64,000 bases of DNA from Actinomadura nitritigenes (GTDB taxonomy: Bacteria > Actinomycetota > Actinomycetes > Streptosporangiales > Streptosporangiaceae). The DNA is taken from contig NZ_JAGEOK010000035.1 in the NCBI RefSeq assembly GCF_017573545.1, forward strand, positions 53,522 to 117,521, given 5' to 3'. A program made the translations under genes and the position numbers. Of the stretch, positions 17,250-24,993 are shown in pieces. Below the pieces are notes generated by a model. That model did not search any database. It saw only the letters and a list, made by a program, of their open reading frames with translations, and was not told the origin of the DNA. Each line of letters begins with the position of its first letter. Position 1 is the stretch's first letter.

Positions 17250-18734
17250 GTGACGGAGACCGGGATCGCGGAACTGCAGGACGTCCTGTGGAAGGCCGCC
17301 GCGAAACTGCGCGGGTCCATGGACTCCTCCCAGTACCGGGATTTCGTGCTCGGGCTCGTCTTCCTCAAGTACGCCTCGTCGGCGTTCGCGTCCGTTCCGG
17401 AATCGGCCCGGTGGCCCGCCGTCGTCTCCGGTCCCGGGCCGATCGGCGCGCGGATCGACGCGGCGATGGCGGCGGTGATGCGGGCCGAGCCGTCGCTGGA
17501 CGGCGCGCTCCCGCTGATCTTCGGCGCGGAGAACGTCGACCAGCGGCGCCTCGCGGACCTGGCCGCGGTCATCGGCGACGCCCGCTTCACCGGCCGGGAC
17601 GGGCGGGACGGCGGGCACGCCCACGGCGGCGGAGACGGCGGGGCGGGCGCGCGGGATCTGCTCGGCGAGGTCTACGAGTACTTCCTGGAGACGTTCGCCC
17701 GCGCGGAAGGCCGCCGGGGCGGCGAGTTCTACACGCCGAAGAGCGTCGTGAAACTGCTGGTCGAGATGCTCGAACCGTACAAGGGGCGGGTGTACGACCC
17801 GTGCTGCGGTTCGGGCGGGATGTTCGTCCAGGCGGAGAAGTTCGTGCTGAGCCGGCGGGGCCGCAGCGGGGACATCGCGGTCCACGGGCAGGAGGCCAAC
17901 GCCCGGACGTGGCGGCTGGCCCGGATGAACCTCGCCATTCACGGGATCGCCGGGGACCTGTCCGCCCGGCACGCCGACACCTTCTTCGAGGACGCGCATC
18001 CCGGCCTTCTCGCCGACCATGTGCTGGCCAATCCGCCGTTCAACATGTCGGACTGGTATCGCGATCCCGCGGATCCGCGGTGGCGGTTCGGCGTGCCGCC
18101 CGCGGGCAACGCCAATTTCGCGTGGATGCAGCACATCGTCGCCAAACTCGGCCCGCGGGGCGGCGCCGGAGTGGTGATGGCGAACGGCTCGATGTCGTCC
18201 CGGCAGACGGCCGAGAGCGGGATACGCGCCGCGATGGTCGAGGCCGATCTGGTCTCCTGCGTCGTCGCCCTGCCCCCGCAGTTGTTCCGCACGACGCCGA
18301 TCCCCGCGTGCCTCTGGCTCTTCTCCAAGGACAAGGGCCCCGGCGGCGGCCGCGACGACCGGAGAGGGCAGGTGCTCTTCGTCGACGCCCGTTCCATGGG
18401 GACGCTGCTCGACCGCACCGAACGCGTCCTGACCGGCGACGACATCGCCAGGATCGCCGGGACGTACCATTCCTGGCGCGGCGGTTCGAGCGCACGCGGA
18501 CCGTACGCGGACGAGCCCGGTTTCTGCCGCTCGGCGGCGCTGGACGAGATCCGCGACCACGGTCACGTCCTCACTCCCGGCCGTTATGCCGGTGCGGCGG
18601 AAGCGGCGGACGACGGGGCCGAGCCGGTGCGCGACCGGGTCGAGCGGCTGGCCAAGGAACTGCTCGCCCGGATGGACGAGTCGGCGCGGCTCGACGACGT
18701 CGTCCGGGCGCGGCTGGAACGGCTGGACGGCTGA
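17250..18734 (+). CDS. hsdM: type I restriction-modification system DNA methyltransferase subunit (HsdM)
   Basis: 494 residues. HsdM transfers a methyl group from SAM to adenine N6 in the sequence recognised by HsdS. The N-terminal helical domain (LQDVLWKAAAKLRGSMDSSQYRDFVLGLVFLKY) is typical. YDPCCGSGGMF near residue 183 is motif I (SAM binding) and LANPPFNMSDW near residue 260 is the catalytic NPPF motif IV. The frame is intact and the length normal. hsdS follows after 4 nt. No hsdR gene is found here, so this may be a solitary methylation module or part of a split locus. Confidence 0.93.
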   Translation: MTETGIAELQDVLWKAAAKLRGSMDSSQYRDFVLGLVFLKYASSAFASVPESARWPAVVSGPGPIGARIDAAMAAVMRAEPSLDGALPLIFGAENVDQRRLADLAAVIGDARFTGRDGRDGGHAHGGGDGGAGARDLLGEVYEYFLETFARAEGRRGGEFYTPKSVVKLLVEMLEPYKGRVYDPCCGSGGMFVQAEKFVLSRRGRSGDIAVHGQEANARTWRLARMNLAIHGIAGDLSARHADTFFEDAHPGLLADHVLANPPFNMSDWYRDPADPRWRFGVPPAGNANFAWMQHIVAKLGPRGGAGVVMANGSMSSRQTAESGIRAAMVEADLVSCVVALPPQLFRTTPIPACLWLFSKDKGPGGGRDDRRGQVLFVDARSMGTLLDRTERVLTGDDIARIAGTYHSWRGGSSARGPYADEPGFCRSAALDEIRDHGHVLTPGRYAGAAEAADDGAEPVRDRVERLAKELLARMDESARLDDVVRARLERLDG

Positions 18735-18738
18735 GGAG

Positions 18739-19791
18739 ATGATCCGGCTCGGCGAGGTCGTCGCCTTCACGAACGGCAAGGCGCGGCCTTCGCCCGGCAA
18801 CGGTCATCCGACATACGGGGCCAACGGCGTCATCGGCACGTCGGGGGATTTCAACGCCGAGAAGGAAAGCACCATCGTCGGGCGCGTCGGCTCCTATTGC
18901 GGCATCGTCCATTACGCGCGCGAGCGGTGCTGGGTCACCGACAACGCCATCATCGCGACGGCGCGGGAGGGCGTGAACCCGCGGTACGTCTATTACCTGC
19001 TCAAGGGCCTGGGCCTGAACCACCACCGCATCGGATCCGGGCAGCCGCTGCTCACCCACGCCATTCTGAACGGGCTCGCGGTGAGGGATGTGCCGCGCCC
19101 CGGGCAGGACGCGGTCGCGGAGATCCTCGGTGCGCTCGACGACAAGATCGCCGCCAACGAGGGGATCGCCGCCGCCGCCGACGACCTGGTCAGGGCCCGG
19201 TACACCGAACTCGCCGCGTCCGCGCCCGGCTCGGTCCGGCTGGACGAGCTCGGCCGGCCGGTGACGGTGAGCGTCGCCGCGGCGGACATCGGGCCCGGCG
19301 AGAACTACATCGGGCTCGAGCACATCGCGAAACGGCACATGTGGCTCTCCGGATGGGCGGACGCGTCCGCCGTGCTGAGCGTGAAGAAGCGGTTCCGGGC
19401 AGGCGACGTGCTCTTCGCGAAACTGCGGCCCTATTTCCACAAGGTCGGCCTGGCGTTCGTGGACGGCGTCGCCTCGACCGACGTGCACGTCGTCCGCCCG
19501 GTGGACGCCCGCCACCGCGGCTGGCTGCTGGCGGCGCTGTCCAGCGACGAGGTGGTGGCGCACGCCTCGGCGCTCAGCGACGGCACCCGGATGCCGCGGG
19601 TGAAGTGGGCCGACCTCGCCCGCCGCGAGGTGCCGTGGCCGGGCGGGCCCCGCGCCCGCGAGTTCGGCGCGTTCGCGGGCGCGATCGCCGAGCGGGTCGA
19701 GGCCGCCGCCGCCGAGAGCGCCGCGCTCGCCGCGCTGCGGGACGCGCTGCTCCCCGAACTGCTGACCGGAAGGATCGAGGCCACTCCATGA
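18739..19791 (+). CDS. hsdS: type I restriction-modification specificity subunit (HsdS)
   Basis: 350 residues, slightly short for a two-TRD HsdS. It has two target-recognition halves joined by a conserved helix (ILGALDDKIAANEGIAAAADDLVRARY); a second helix with LAALRDALLPELLTGRI closes the protein. The first half reads GNGHPTYGANGVIGTSG and VGRVGSYCG; the second contains YIGLEHIAKRHMW and LFAKLRPYFHKVGLA, typical of TRDs. HsdS sets which bipartite sequence HsdM methylates. GAGGAG overlapping the hsdM stop is the ribosome site. Its stop overlaps the next gene as ATGA, so that gene is coupled to it. Confidence 0.92.
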   Translation: MIRLGEVVAFTNGKARPSPGNGHPTYGANGVIGTSGDFNAEKESTIVGRVGSYCGIVHYARERCWVTDNAIIATAREGVNPRYVYYLLKGLGLNHHRIGSGQPLLTHAILNGLAVRDVPRPGQDAVAEILGALDDKIAANEGIAAAADDLVRARYTELAASAPGSVRLDELGRPVTVSVAAADIGPGENYIGLEHIAKRHMWLSGWADASAVLSVKKRFRAGDVLFAKLRPYFHKVGLAFVDGVASTDVHVVRPVDARHRGWLLAALSSDEVVAHASALSDGTRMPRVKWADLARREVPWPGGPRAREFGAFAGAIAERVEAAAAESAALAALRDALLPELLTGRIEATP

Positions 19792-20582
19792 CCGACGACC
19801 GCGGGTACCTGCTGGACAACCGGCGCACCGAGGCCGGGACCCGGTTCGAGGCGATCTCCGAGCTGTTCGACCAGTGGACGTTCCGGCACCTCGAAGCCCT
19901 GGGCGCCGGGCCCGGGATGCGCTGCTGGGAGGTCGGCGCGGGCGGGCCGTCCATCCCTGCGTGGCTCGGCGCGCGCGCAGGCGAGCATGGGCGCGTGCTG
20001 GCGACCGACATCGACGTCTCCTGGACGCGTCCCGCCGCCGGCGGCGCCGTGGAGGTGCGCCGGCACGACATCGTCGCGGACCCGCCGCCCGCGGAGACGT
20101 TCGACCTGGTGCACGCCCGGCTCGTCCTGGTCCACCTGGCCGACCGGGACCGGGCGCTGCGGACGATGGTCGACGCGCTGCGTCCCGGCGGGGTGCTGCT
20201 CGTCGAGGACGCGGACCCGGCGCTCCAGCCGCTCGCCTGCCTGGACGAGCACGGGCCCGAGCAGCGTCTCGCCAACCGGCTCCGCCACGACTTCCGCGCG
20301 CTGCTCGCCGACCGCGGCGCCGATCTCGCCTACGGCCGCACGCTGCCCCGCCTGCTGCGCGAGGCGGGGCTCGACGGCGTCCGCGCCGACGCCTACTTCC
20401 CGATCACGTCCCCGGCGTGCGGCGTGCTGGAGGCGGCGACGATCAGGCACGTCCGCGACGAGCTCATCGCCGCGGGCCACGCCACCCCGGACGAGATCGA
20501 CCGGCACCTCGACGCCATCGCCGGCGGGCGGCTCGACATCACCCTCGCCCCGCTGATCTCCGCCTGGGGCCGCAAGCCCTGA
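19788..20582 (+). CDS. class I SAM-dependent methyltransferase coupled to hsdS
   Basis: 264 residues with a Rossmann-fold methyltransferase: CWEVGAGGPSIPAWL is motif I, VLATDIDVSW motif II, FDLVHARLVLVHL motif IV and LRPGGVLLVEDADP motif post-I. It resembles small-molecule (UbiE/coenzyme-type) methyltransferases more than DNA enzymes: no NPPY or PC motif is present. The ATG overlaps the hsdS stop as ATGA, so it is translated with the restriction-modification genes. A role in the R-M locus is unexpected and may be just accidental co-transcription. A weak hairpin (20595-20609) follows. Confidence 0.82.
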   Translation: MTDDRGYLLDNRRTEAGTRFEAISELFDQWTFRHLEALGAGPGMRCWEVGAGGPSIPAWLGARAGEHGRVLATDIDVSWTRPAAGGAVEVRRHDIVADPPPAETFDLVHARLVLVHLADRDRALRTMVDALRPGGVLLVEDADPALQPLACLDEHGPEQRLANRLRHDFRALLADRGADLAYGRTLPRLLREAGLDGVRADAYFPITSPACGVLEAATIRHVRDELIAAGHATPDEIDRHLDAIAGGRLDITLAPLISAWGRKP

Positions 20583-20639
20583 CCCCGCGTCCGGGCGCCG
20601 CATCGGCGCGAACAGATTCCATCCGAAAGAAAAACCCTT

Positions 20640-20669
20640 TTGCGTGGAAATAGCGGAGTTCTCTAGCCT
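20640..20669 (+). promoter_or_regulatory. promoter for the tRNA-like RNA
   Basis: TTGCGT (20640-20645), an 18-nt spacer and TAGCCT (20664-20669). The predicted start lies at about 20676, within three or so bases of the 5' end of the cloverleaf at 20679. The region is unusually AT-rich for this window (20620-20665), which supports a promoter. A GCGCCG-CAT-CGGCGC hairpin at 20595-20609 separates it from the upstream gene. Confidence 0.5.
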
Positions 20670-20678
20670 GGAGCCCGA

Positions 20679-20750
20679 CAGCGTGTAGCTCAGCAGTAGA
20701 GCATCGGGCTTCAGACCCGAAGGGCGCGGGGGCGGAACCCGCCACGCTGG
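20679..20750 (+). ncRNA. tRNA-like RNA with UCA anticodon and non-canonical T and D loops
   Basis: 72 nt form a perfect cloverleaf with 21 Watson-Crick pairs: acceptor CAGCGTG (20679-20685) with CACGCTG (20743-20749); TA at positions 8-9; D stem GCTC/GAGC; anticodon stem TCGGG/CCCGA with loop CTTCAGA (anticodon TCA at 20711-20713); variable loop AGGGC; T stem GCGGG (20726-20730) with CCCGC (20738-20742); discriminator G at 20750. The T loop is GGCGGAA instead of TTCRANY, and the D loop (AGCAGTA) lacks GG, so the D-T loop contact of real tRNAs is missing on both sides. CCA is not encoded. It is not tRNA-Sec, which needs a longer acceptor arm and a long variable arm. It ends 2 nt before the ATG at 20753. 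I read it as a tRNA mimic. Confidence 0.8.
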
Positions 20751-20752
20751 CT

Positions 20753-22978
20753 ATGAACAAGGACGTACAGGCGAATCCCGGCTACGCCGCGGGACAGATG
20801 TCCAAGGCCTTCGCGACCGCGCTGACCCACGAGAGCGAGGAGGCGCGGGAGCGGGCGGAGAAGCGGCTGGAGCGCTGGCGCCGCGTCCTCTCCGGAATGG
20901 CGGACGGGTCCCTCTCCATCGGATCCCGGACGCCCGTCAAGGGACTTCCCGCATGGGTGACGCCCGAGGTCGTCAGGGGCGGATTCGCCACCGGGACGGC
21001 CGCCGCGAGCGGCCCCCCGCTCCCCCACGAGGAGGACGCGGCGCGCCGCGCCGGCATCGCGGGCGACCGGCGCTCGCTGTTCCTGCACTACCTGACCGAC
21101 GCGGGCCTCGAAGAGCTGTACGCGCTCCTGGACGGCGGCGAGTACGACGTCGCCCTCCCGGAGGAGGGCGCGCTCCTCACCGTCGCCTGGCTGCTGCGTG
21201 CGGGCGACCGCGCGGGCGCGCTGGAGGTCCTGAACGCCATCGGCCCGTTCGCCGACCGGCTGCGCTTCTCGCCCCGTCCCGGAGTTCCGCTGGGCGACGC
21301 CTCGCTCGTGCACCGGCAGACCGTCGGCCAGGTCCGCGAGCGCATCGAGGCGAAGCCGATGAACAAGGCCGTCGCCGTGATGAACGAAGCGCTCGTCGTG
21401 TGGAACCCGTTCGCGGACGAACTGCTGGAGCACTGGCTCGAGACCGTCGAGGACGGGCAGGTCCTCGCGGTGATGCCGCACGGCTGGGGCGAGCGCGGCG
21501 CGGAACTCCTGGCGCGGTACCGGCGGCTGGCGCGGAACCACACCCTCTGCGGCAAGCACCGCAACCCCAAGGAGAACCTCGCGATTCTCCGGTCGTCCCT
21601 GGAGAGCCTTTTCGCGGGCAAGGGCGTGTCGGGTCTGCTCCAGCACGCCGTCGACTCGATGGTCGCCAAGCGCGGCCTGCCCGGTTCTCCGGAGCACGCG
21701 GCGCTCCGGCGGCGGCAGGCGGCCGACGGCGCGCGTCCCGCGCACCACACGGTCGCGCAGATCGTGCTGGCGCGCCTCGCGGACGCCCGCCAGGACTCCG
21801 GTGTGCCGTCCATCGACCCGTTCGTGGCGCCCGTCACGGAGGGCGAGTCGCGCCGTACCGGCGTCGCGGCGGGCGCGGAACTGCCGCAGTGGCTGCGCGA
21901 CACCGTCAAGAGCGCGCTCCGGGCACCGGTACCGACGCTCATCGAGCGCGGGATCGTCCCGTCGGCGGAGGTGCTGGCGGAGCTCACTCCGCAGCTCGTG
22001 GCCGCCACCACCGCGTCCTCCTATCCGGACCCGGCGCTTCGCCGCCTGATGGCGGCGCAGTACACCGCGTTCCGCAACAGGCGCAGCCTGCTCCTGCTGA
22101 ACCTGGAGAGCCAGGTGCGCATGGAGGAGCTGCCTTGGGTGCGCGCCGTGCAGCGCTACCGCCACGCGGACGGGACCGGTGAGCGCGAGGCGCACGCCGT
22201 CCTCGTCCAGCTCGGCGAACTGGCGCTCCAGGGCTTCCCCGGGACCGTCCTGCCCAACCCGCTGCTCAGCGAGCTGGGAGCCCTCGCCAAGCGCGCGGGC
22301 CTGCGGGTGCCGTTCGTGGAGGAGCTGGCGGCCGACATCTTCATGGGCACGTTCTCCACCAAGTACCTCCGCGCCGCGCAGATCGCGGCGGACGTTCTCG
22401 AAGGCACCCTGTACGAGCGCTACTACGGGATCGACTACGCGGCCGTGCGGGCGATGCAGGGCGGGCGGCAAACGTCCGACGCCTTCGCCGCGCTGTGCCG
22501 GACCCGCGCCGGCGACCCCGGGGGACGCTCGTGGGTCGCCGCCAACGGCAAGGTCATCGAGCAGGCGCAGATCCTCACGACCCACAACCTCGCCGTGCTC
22601 GTGCACCCCGTCGGGGTGAGCCCGTCGCCCGGATGGGACGACCTGGCGCGCCGCGCGTTCGGCGTCGCCTGCCGCCTCGTCCGGCAGGTGCACGGCAACC
22701 CGCGTCCCCTCGGCACGGTCAAGGACGCCGCGTACGCGTGGCGGCAGGCGGTCTTCTTCCTCGCCCTGTGCGGGCTCAAGGAGCAGGTCTCCGCCATCGC
22801 GTGGATGCAGGACGAGCTGGACCGGCAGCCGCCGCACACCACCGCCCGCCTCGAGCCGGTCCTGGCGGGGCTCCGGCACGTCCTCACCGGCGGCCGCCTC
22901 GACGACGGGACGGCCCCCGCCGCGCGCCGCCTCACCGGCTGGGCGACGGGCGGCCACTGGCTGCTCAAAACCGGCTGA
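20753..22978 (+). CDS. unrecognised 741-aa protein directly downstream of the tRNA-like RNA
   Basis: 741 residues, soluble, mostly helical, no signal or membrane segment. I do not recognise the family. Distinct N-terminal blocks are LERWRRVLSGMADG, GSRTPVKGLPAWVTPEVV and GGFATG, followed by repeated helix-rich segments (for example TDAGLEELYALLDGGEY; ERIEAKPMNKAVAVMNEALVVWNPFADELLEHWL; LGELALQGFPGTVLPNPLLSELG). The overall look is of an alpha-helical solenoid, a type that often binds RNA or protein. No ribosome site precedes the ATG; the only purine-rich stretch lies inside the T arm 16 or more nt away. Linkage of 2 nt to a tRNA mimic suggests that the RNA is its ligand or regulator. It is followed by a 126-bp gap and then the SWIM gene on the same strand. 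Confidence 0.75.
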   Translation: MNKDVQANPGYAAGQMSKAFATALTHESEEARERAEKRLERWRRVLSGMADGSLSIGSRTPVKGLPAWVTPEVVRGGFATGTAAASGPPLPHEEDAARRAGIAGDRRSLFLHYLTDAGLEELYALLDGGEYDVALPEEGALLTVAWLLRAGDRAGALEVLNAIGPFADRLRFSPRPGVPLGDASLVHRQTVGQVRERIEAKPMNKAVAVMNEALVVWNPFADELLEHWLETVEDGQVLAVMPHGWGERGAELLARYRRLARNHTLCGKHRNPKENLAILRSSLESLFAGKGVSGLLQHAVDSMVAKRGLPGSPEHAALRRRQAADGARPAHHTVAQIVLARLADARQDSGVPSIDPFVAPVTEGESRRTGVAAGAELPQWLRDTVKSALRAPVPTLIERGIVPSAEVLAELTPQLVAATTASSYPDPALRRLMAAQYTAFRNRRSLLLLNLESQVRMEELPWVRAVQRYRHADGTGEREAHAVLVQLGELALQGFPGTVLPNPLLSELGALAKRAGLRVPFVEELAADIFMGTFSTKYLRAAQIAADVLEGTLYERYYGIDYAAVRAMQGGRQTSDAFAALCRTRAGDPGGRSWVAANGKVIEQAQILTTHNLAVLVHPVGVSPSPGWDDLARRAFGVACRLVRQVHGNPRPLGTVKDAAYAWRQAVFFLALCGLKEQVSAIAWMQDELDRQPPHTTARLEPVLAGLRHVLTGGRLDDGTAPAARRLTGWATGGHWLLKTG

Positions 22979-23029
22979 CCTGCACTTTCACCGGTTCCGC
23001 CGGATTGTCGGTGCCCGCTGCAAGGCTTT

Positions 23030-23054
23030 CCCCGCCTGCCCGCTCCGGGCGGGG
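23030..23054 (+). terminator. hairpin between the 741-aa gene and the SWIM gene
   Basis: CCCCGCC (23030-23036) pairs with GGCGGGG (23048-23054), with an 11-nt loop and no T tract. It could attenuate or end transcription from the tRNA-like promoter, leaving 23105 and later genes partly independent. Confidence 0.35.
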
Positions 23055-23104
23055 GAACGTCGCGCGGACCATGATCGTCCGCGCCGAGGGCGGAGGTCGA
23101 GGCG

Positions 23105-23611
23105 TTGGACGCGGAAGGGGCCGCCGGGCCCTCCCCGAGCGGCGGGGAGCGGCGCAGCATGGTGCGGGTGATGCGGCCGGTCCGGCCGCGCAGGCTGGCG
23201 AAGGTGCCGTTCGTCGAACTGGCGGAGGGCCGGCTGCAAGGGGTCGTGTCGAGCGGGTCGGACCTCGCGCGGGTGTACGTGTCGTCCATCGCGGCGGGCA
23301 CCCACGACTTCAGCTGCAGCACCAACAACAACCGGCCGTGCGGCGGGCTGGGCGGCGCGTCGATGTGCAAGCACCTGCGCTCGCTCGTCGACGAGGCCGT
23401 CACCCAGTACGGCCTGGAGCGGGTGGCGCGCTACCTGAAGGCGGAGCCCGGCGACGACCTCGCCGGGGCGCTCCGCGGGTCCAGGGCGTCCGCGCCGGCG
23501 GCCGGGGTGTTCAGCCGGTTCCTGCGCCACCTGGCGTACCTGGAGGTGCCGGGCGTGAACGAGCCGCTGCCGGAGATGCACTGGTTCCCGGCGATGGGAG
23601 CGGCCCGCTGA
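23105..23611 (+). CDS. SWIM zinc finger protein
   Basis: 168 residues from a TTG start at 23105, chosen because GGAGG lies 8 nt upstream; an ATG at 23159 is the alternative. FSCSTNNNRPCGG followed by SMCKHL (residues about 68-90) gives a zinc-binding set of the SWIM type (CxCx(n)CxH-like, here with a widened first Cys pair). SWIM domains bind DNA, RNA or protein. C-terminal helices have no assigned role. It is the first of five tightly packed genes; its stop codon overlaps the next ATG as TGATG. SWIM genes next to MoxR, VWA and DUF5682 genes occur in other actinomycetes and cyanobacteria. Confidence 0.8.
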   Translation: MDAEGAAGPSPSGGERRSMVRVMRPVRPRRLAKVPFVELAEGRLQGVVSSGSDLARVYVSSIAAGTHDFSCSTNNNRPCGGLGGASMCKHLRSLVDEAVTQYGLERVARYLKAEPGDDLAGALRGSRASAPAAGVFSRFLRHLAYLEVPGVNEPLPEMHWFPAMGAAR

Positions 23612-24993
23612 TGCTGCCGACCCACCTGGGCGAGCTGCTCGGCGCGACACCGCCGGGCGTGGACGAGGCCCTCGACGTCATCGCCGGGTTCGACGGCGCG
23701 CTCGTGCACGGTCTCGGCCGTCTCGGGGAGGACGGGACCGCCGCGCTCACCGCGCTGGCGGGCGCGCTCGGCGGGTCCCCGCTCGGCGGGCCGGCCGCCG
23801 AGGCGGCGGAGAAGGTCGCGGCCGGCTCGGTCGCCGACGCGCACCTGGCCGCGCTCGCCGGCGGGCGCACCGCCCTGCTCGGCGCCGTCCACGACGCGCT
23901 CCTCGCCCACCTCGACACCGCCCTCGGACGGTCCCGCGCCGCCTGGGCCCCCGGCGGCGATCTCCCGGCCACGCCCCCGAACCTGCTCGCCGGATGCCGG
24001 TCCTGGCTCGCCGAGCTGGCCATCGCCGGCTGGCGCGGCGTCGACCACGACCTGGTGTCCGCGTCCGACCAGGCGATCGAGGCGCTGCTCGGGGAGCCCG
24101 CGCTGCGCCGCCAGGCCGTCCTGCTCGACGGCCTCGCCGCCGAGCTGCGGGCCTGCTCCCCCGTCGCGACCATGGCGGAGATCCCGGTGCGCCGCTGGGC
24201 CGACCTGTGGGCGCGCGGCGTGCTGCTGGCCCAGCCGGGCGGCACCGCGCCCGCGCGCGAGACGGTCGCCGGGCGGCTGCTCCCGCTCGGCGTCGACGTC
24301 CACGAGCACGGGACGGCCGTCCAGGCGCAGGCGCACTGGCTGCTGGAGCCGGACGGCGACGGCCCGCCCCGGCTGGTCCGCACCAGCGCCGCCGCCGCGA
24401 AGGTCGACACCATCGTCGGCCCGATGGTCTGGCGCGTCCTCGCCGACCGTCCCGTCCTGCTGCGGGCGCTGGCCGAGCAGCGCGCCGTGCACGTCGAGGG
24501 CGTCACGCTCGTGGGCGGCGACCTGCTGTGGGAGGAGGACAAGGCGCGCCTCGGCTTCGTCGCCGACCCGTTCGCCACCGCCCGGCTGCACCTGTCCGGC
24601 GCGCATGCCGCCGCCGTCCCGCCGCTGGAACGGCACCCCGCCCGCATCGGCGAGCCCGTCCTCCTGGAGGGCTACACGGTGGACGGGACGTCGCTGCGGC
24701 TCGACGGGCACGCCCTCGACATCGACACGGACCGCTTCCCTGCGAGCGGCCCCCTCACCCCCGACCTGGTGACCGCGTCGTCCGCGTGCATCGGCCTCGT
24801 CCGCTGGGACGCGGGCCGCTGGACGCTCCAGCCCCTCGCCGTCCAGGCCACCGTGAAGAAGAAGCAGGTGGACGCGCACAACGGCGACTGGGCCCTCGGC
24901 CCCACCGACCCCAAGGTCGAGAAGGCCATGGCGAGATCCGGCGACACGGTCCTCGTCCTCCAGGAACGAGCAGGACGGCTGCTGCGCAAATGA
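23611..24993 (+). CDS. unrecognised 460-aa protein of the SWIM-VWA-MoxR-DUF5682 cluster
   Basis: 460 residues, soluble. The N-terminal ~190 residues are Ala/Leu-rich helices (MLPTHLGELLGATPPG, VDEALDVIAGFDGALVHGLG). The rest is beta-richer, with QAHWLLEPDGDGPPRLVRTS, IVGPMVWRVLADRPVLLRAL, and PVLLEGYTVDGTSLRLDGH; the order resembles a helical platform followed by a small beta domain. I do not know the family. It overlaps the SWIM gene by one base and the VWA gene as ATGA, so its product is probably made in step with both and may be an adaptor between them. Confidence 0.75.
   Translation: MLPTHLGELLGATPPGVDEALDVIAGFDGALVHGLGRLGEDGTAALTALAGALGGSPLGGPAAEAAEKVAAGSVADAHLAALAGGRTALLGAVHDALLAHLDTALGRSRAAWAPGGDLPATPPNLLAGCRSWLAELAIAGWRGVDHDLVSASDQAIEALLGEPALRRQAVLLDGLAAELRACSPVATMAEIPVRRWADLWARGVLLAQPGGTAPARETVAGRLLPLGVDVHEHGTAVQAQAHWLLEPDGDGPPRLVRTSAAAAKVDTIVGPMVWRVLADRPVLLRALAEQRAVHVEGVTLVGGDLLWEEDKARLGFVADPFATARLHLSGAHAAAVPPLERHPARIGEPVLLEGYTVDGTSLRLDGHALDIDTDRFPASGPLTPDLVTASSACIGLVRWDAGRWTLQPLAVQATVKKKQVDAHNGDWALGPTDPKVEKAMARSGDTVLVLQERAGRLLRK

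Noticed and set aside
20679..20750. Canonical tRNA-Sec or suppressor tRNA (anticodon TCA)
   Set aside because: tRNA-Sec needs an 8-bp acceptor and a long variable arm; here 7 bp and 5 nt. The T loop lacks TTC and the D loop lacks GG, so a working elongator tRNA is unlikely.
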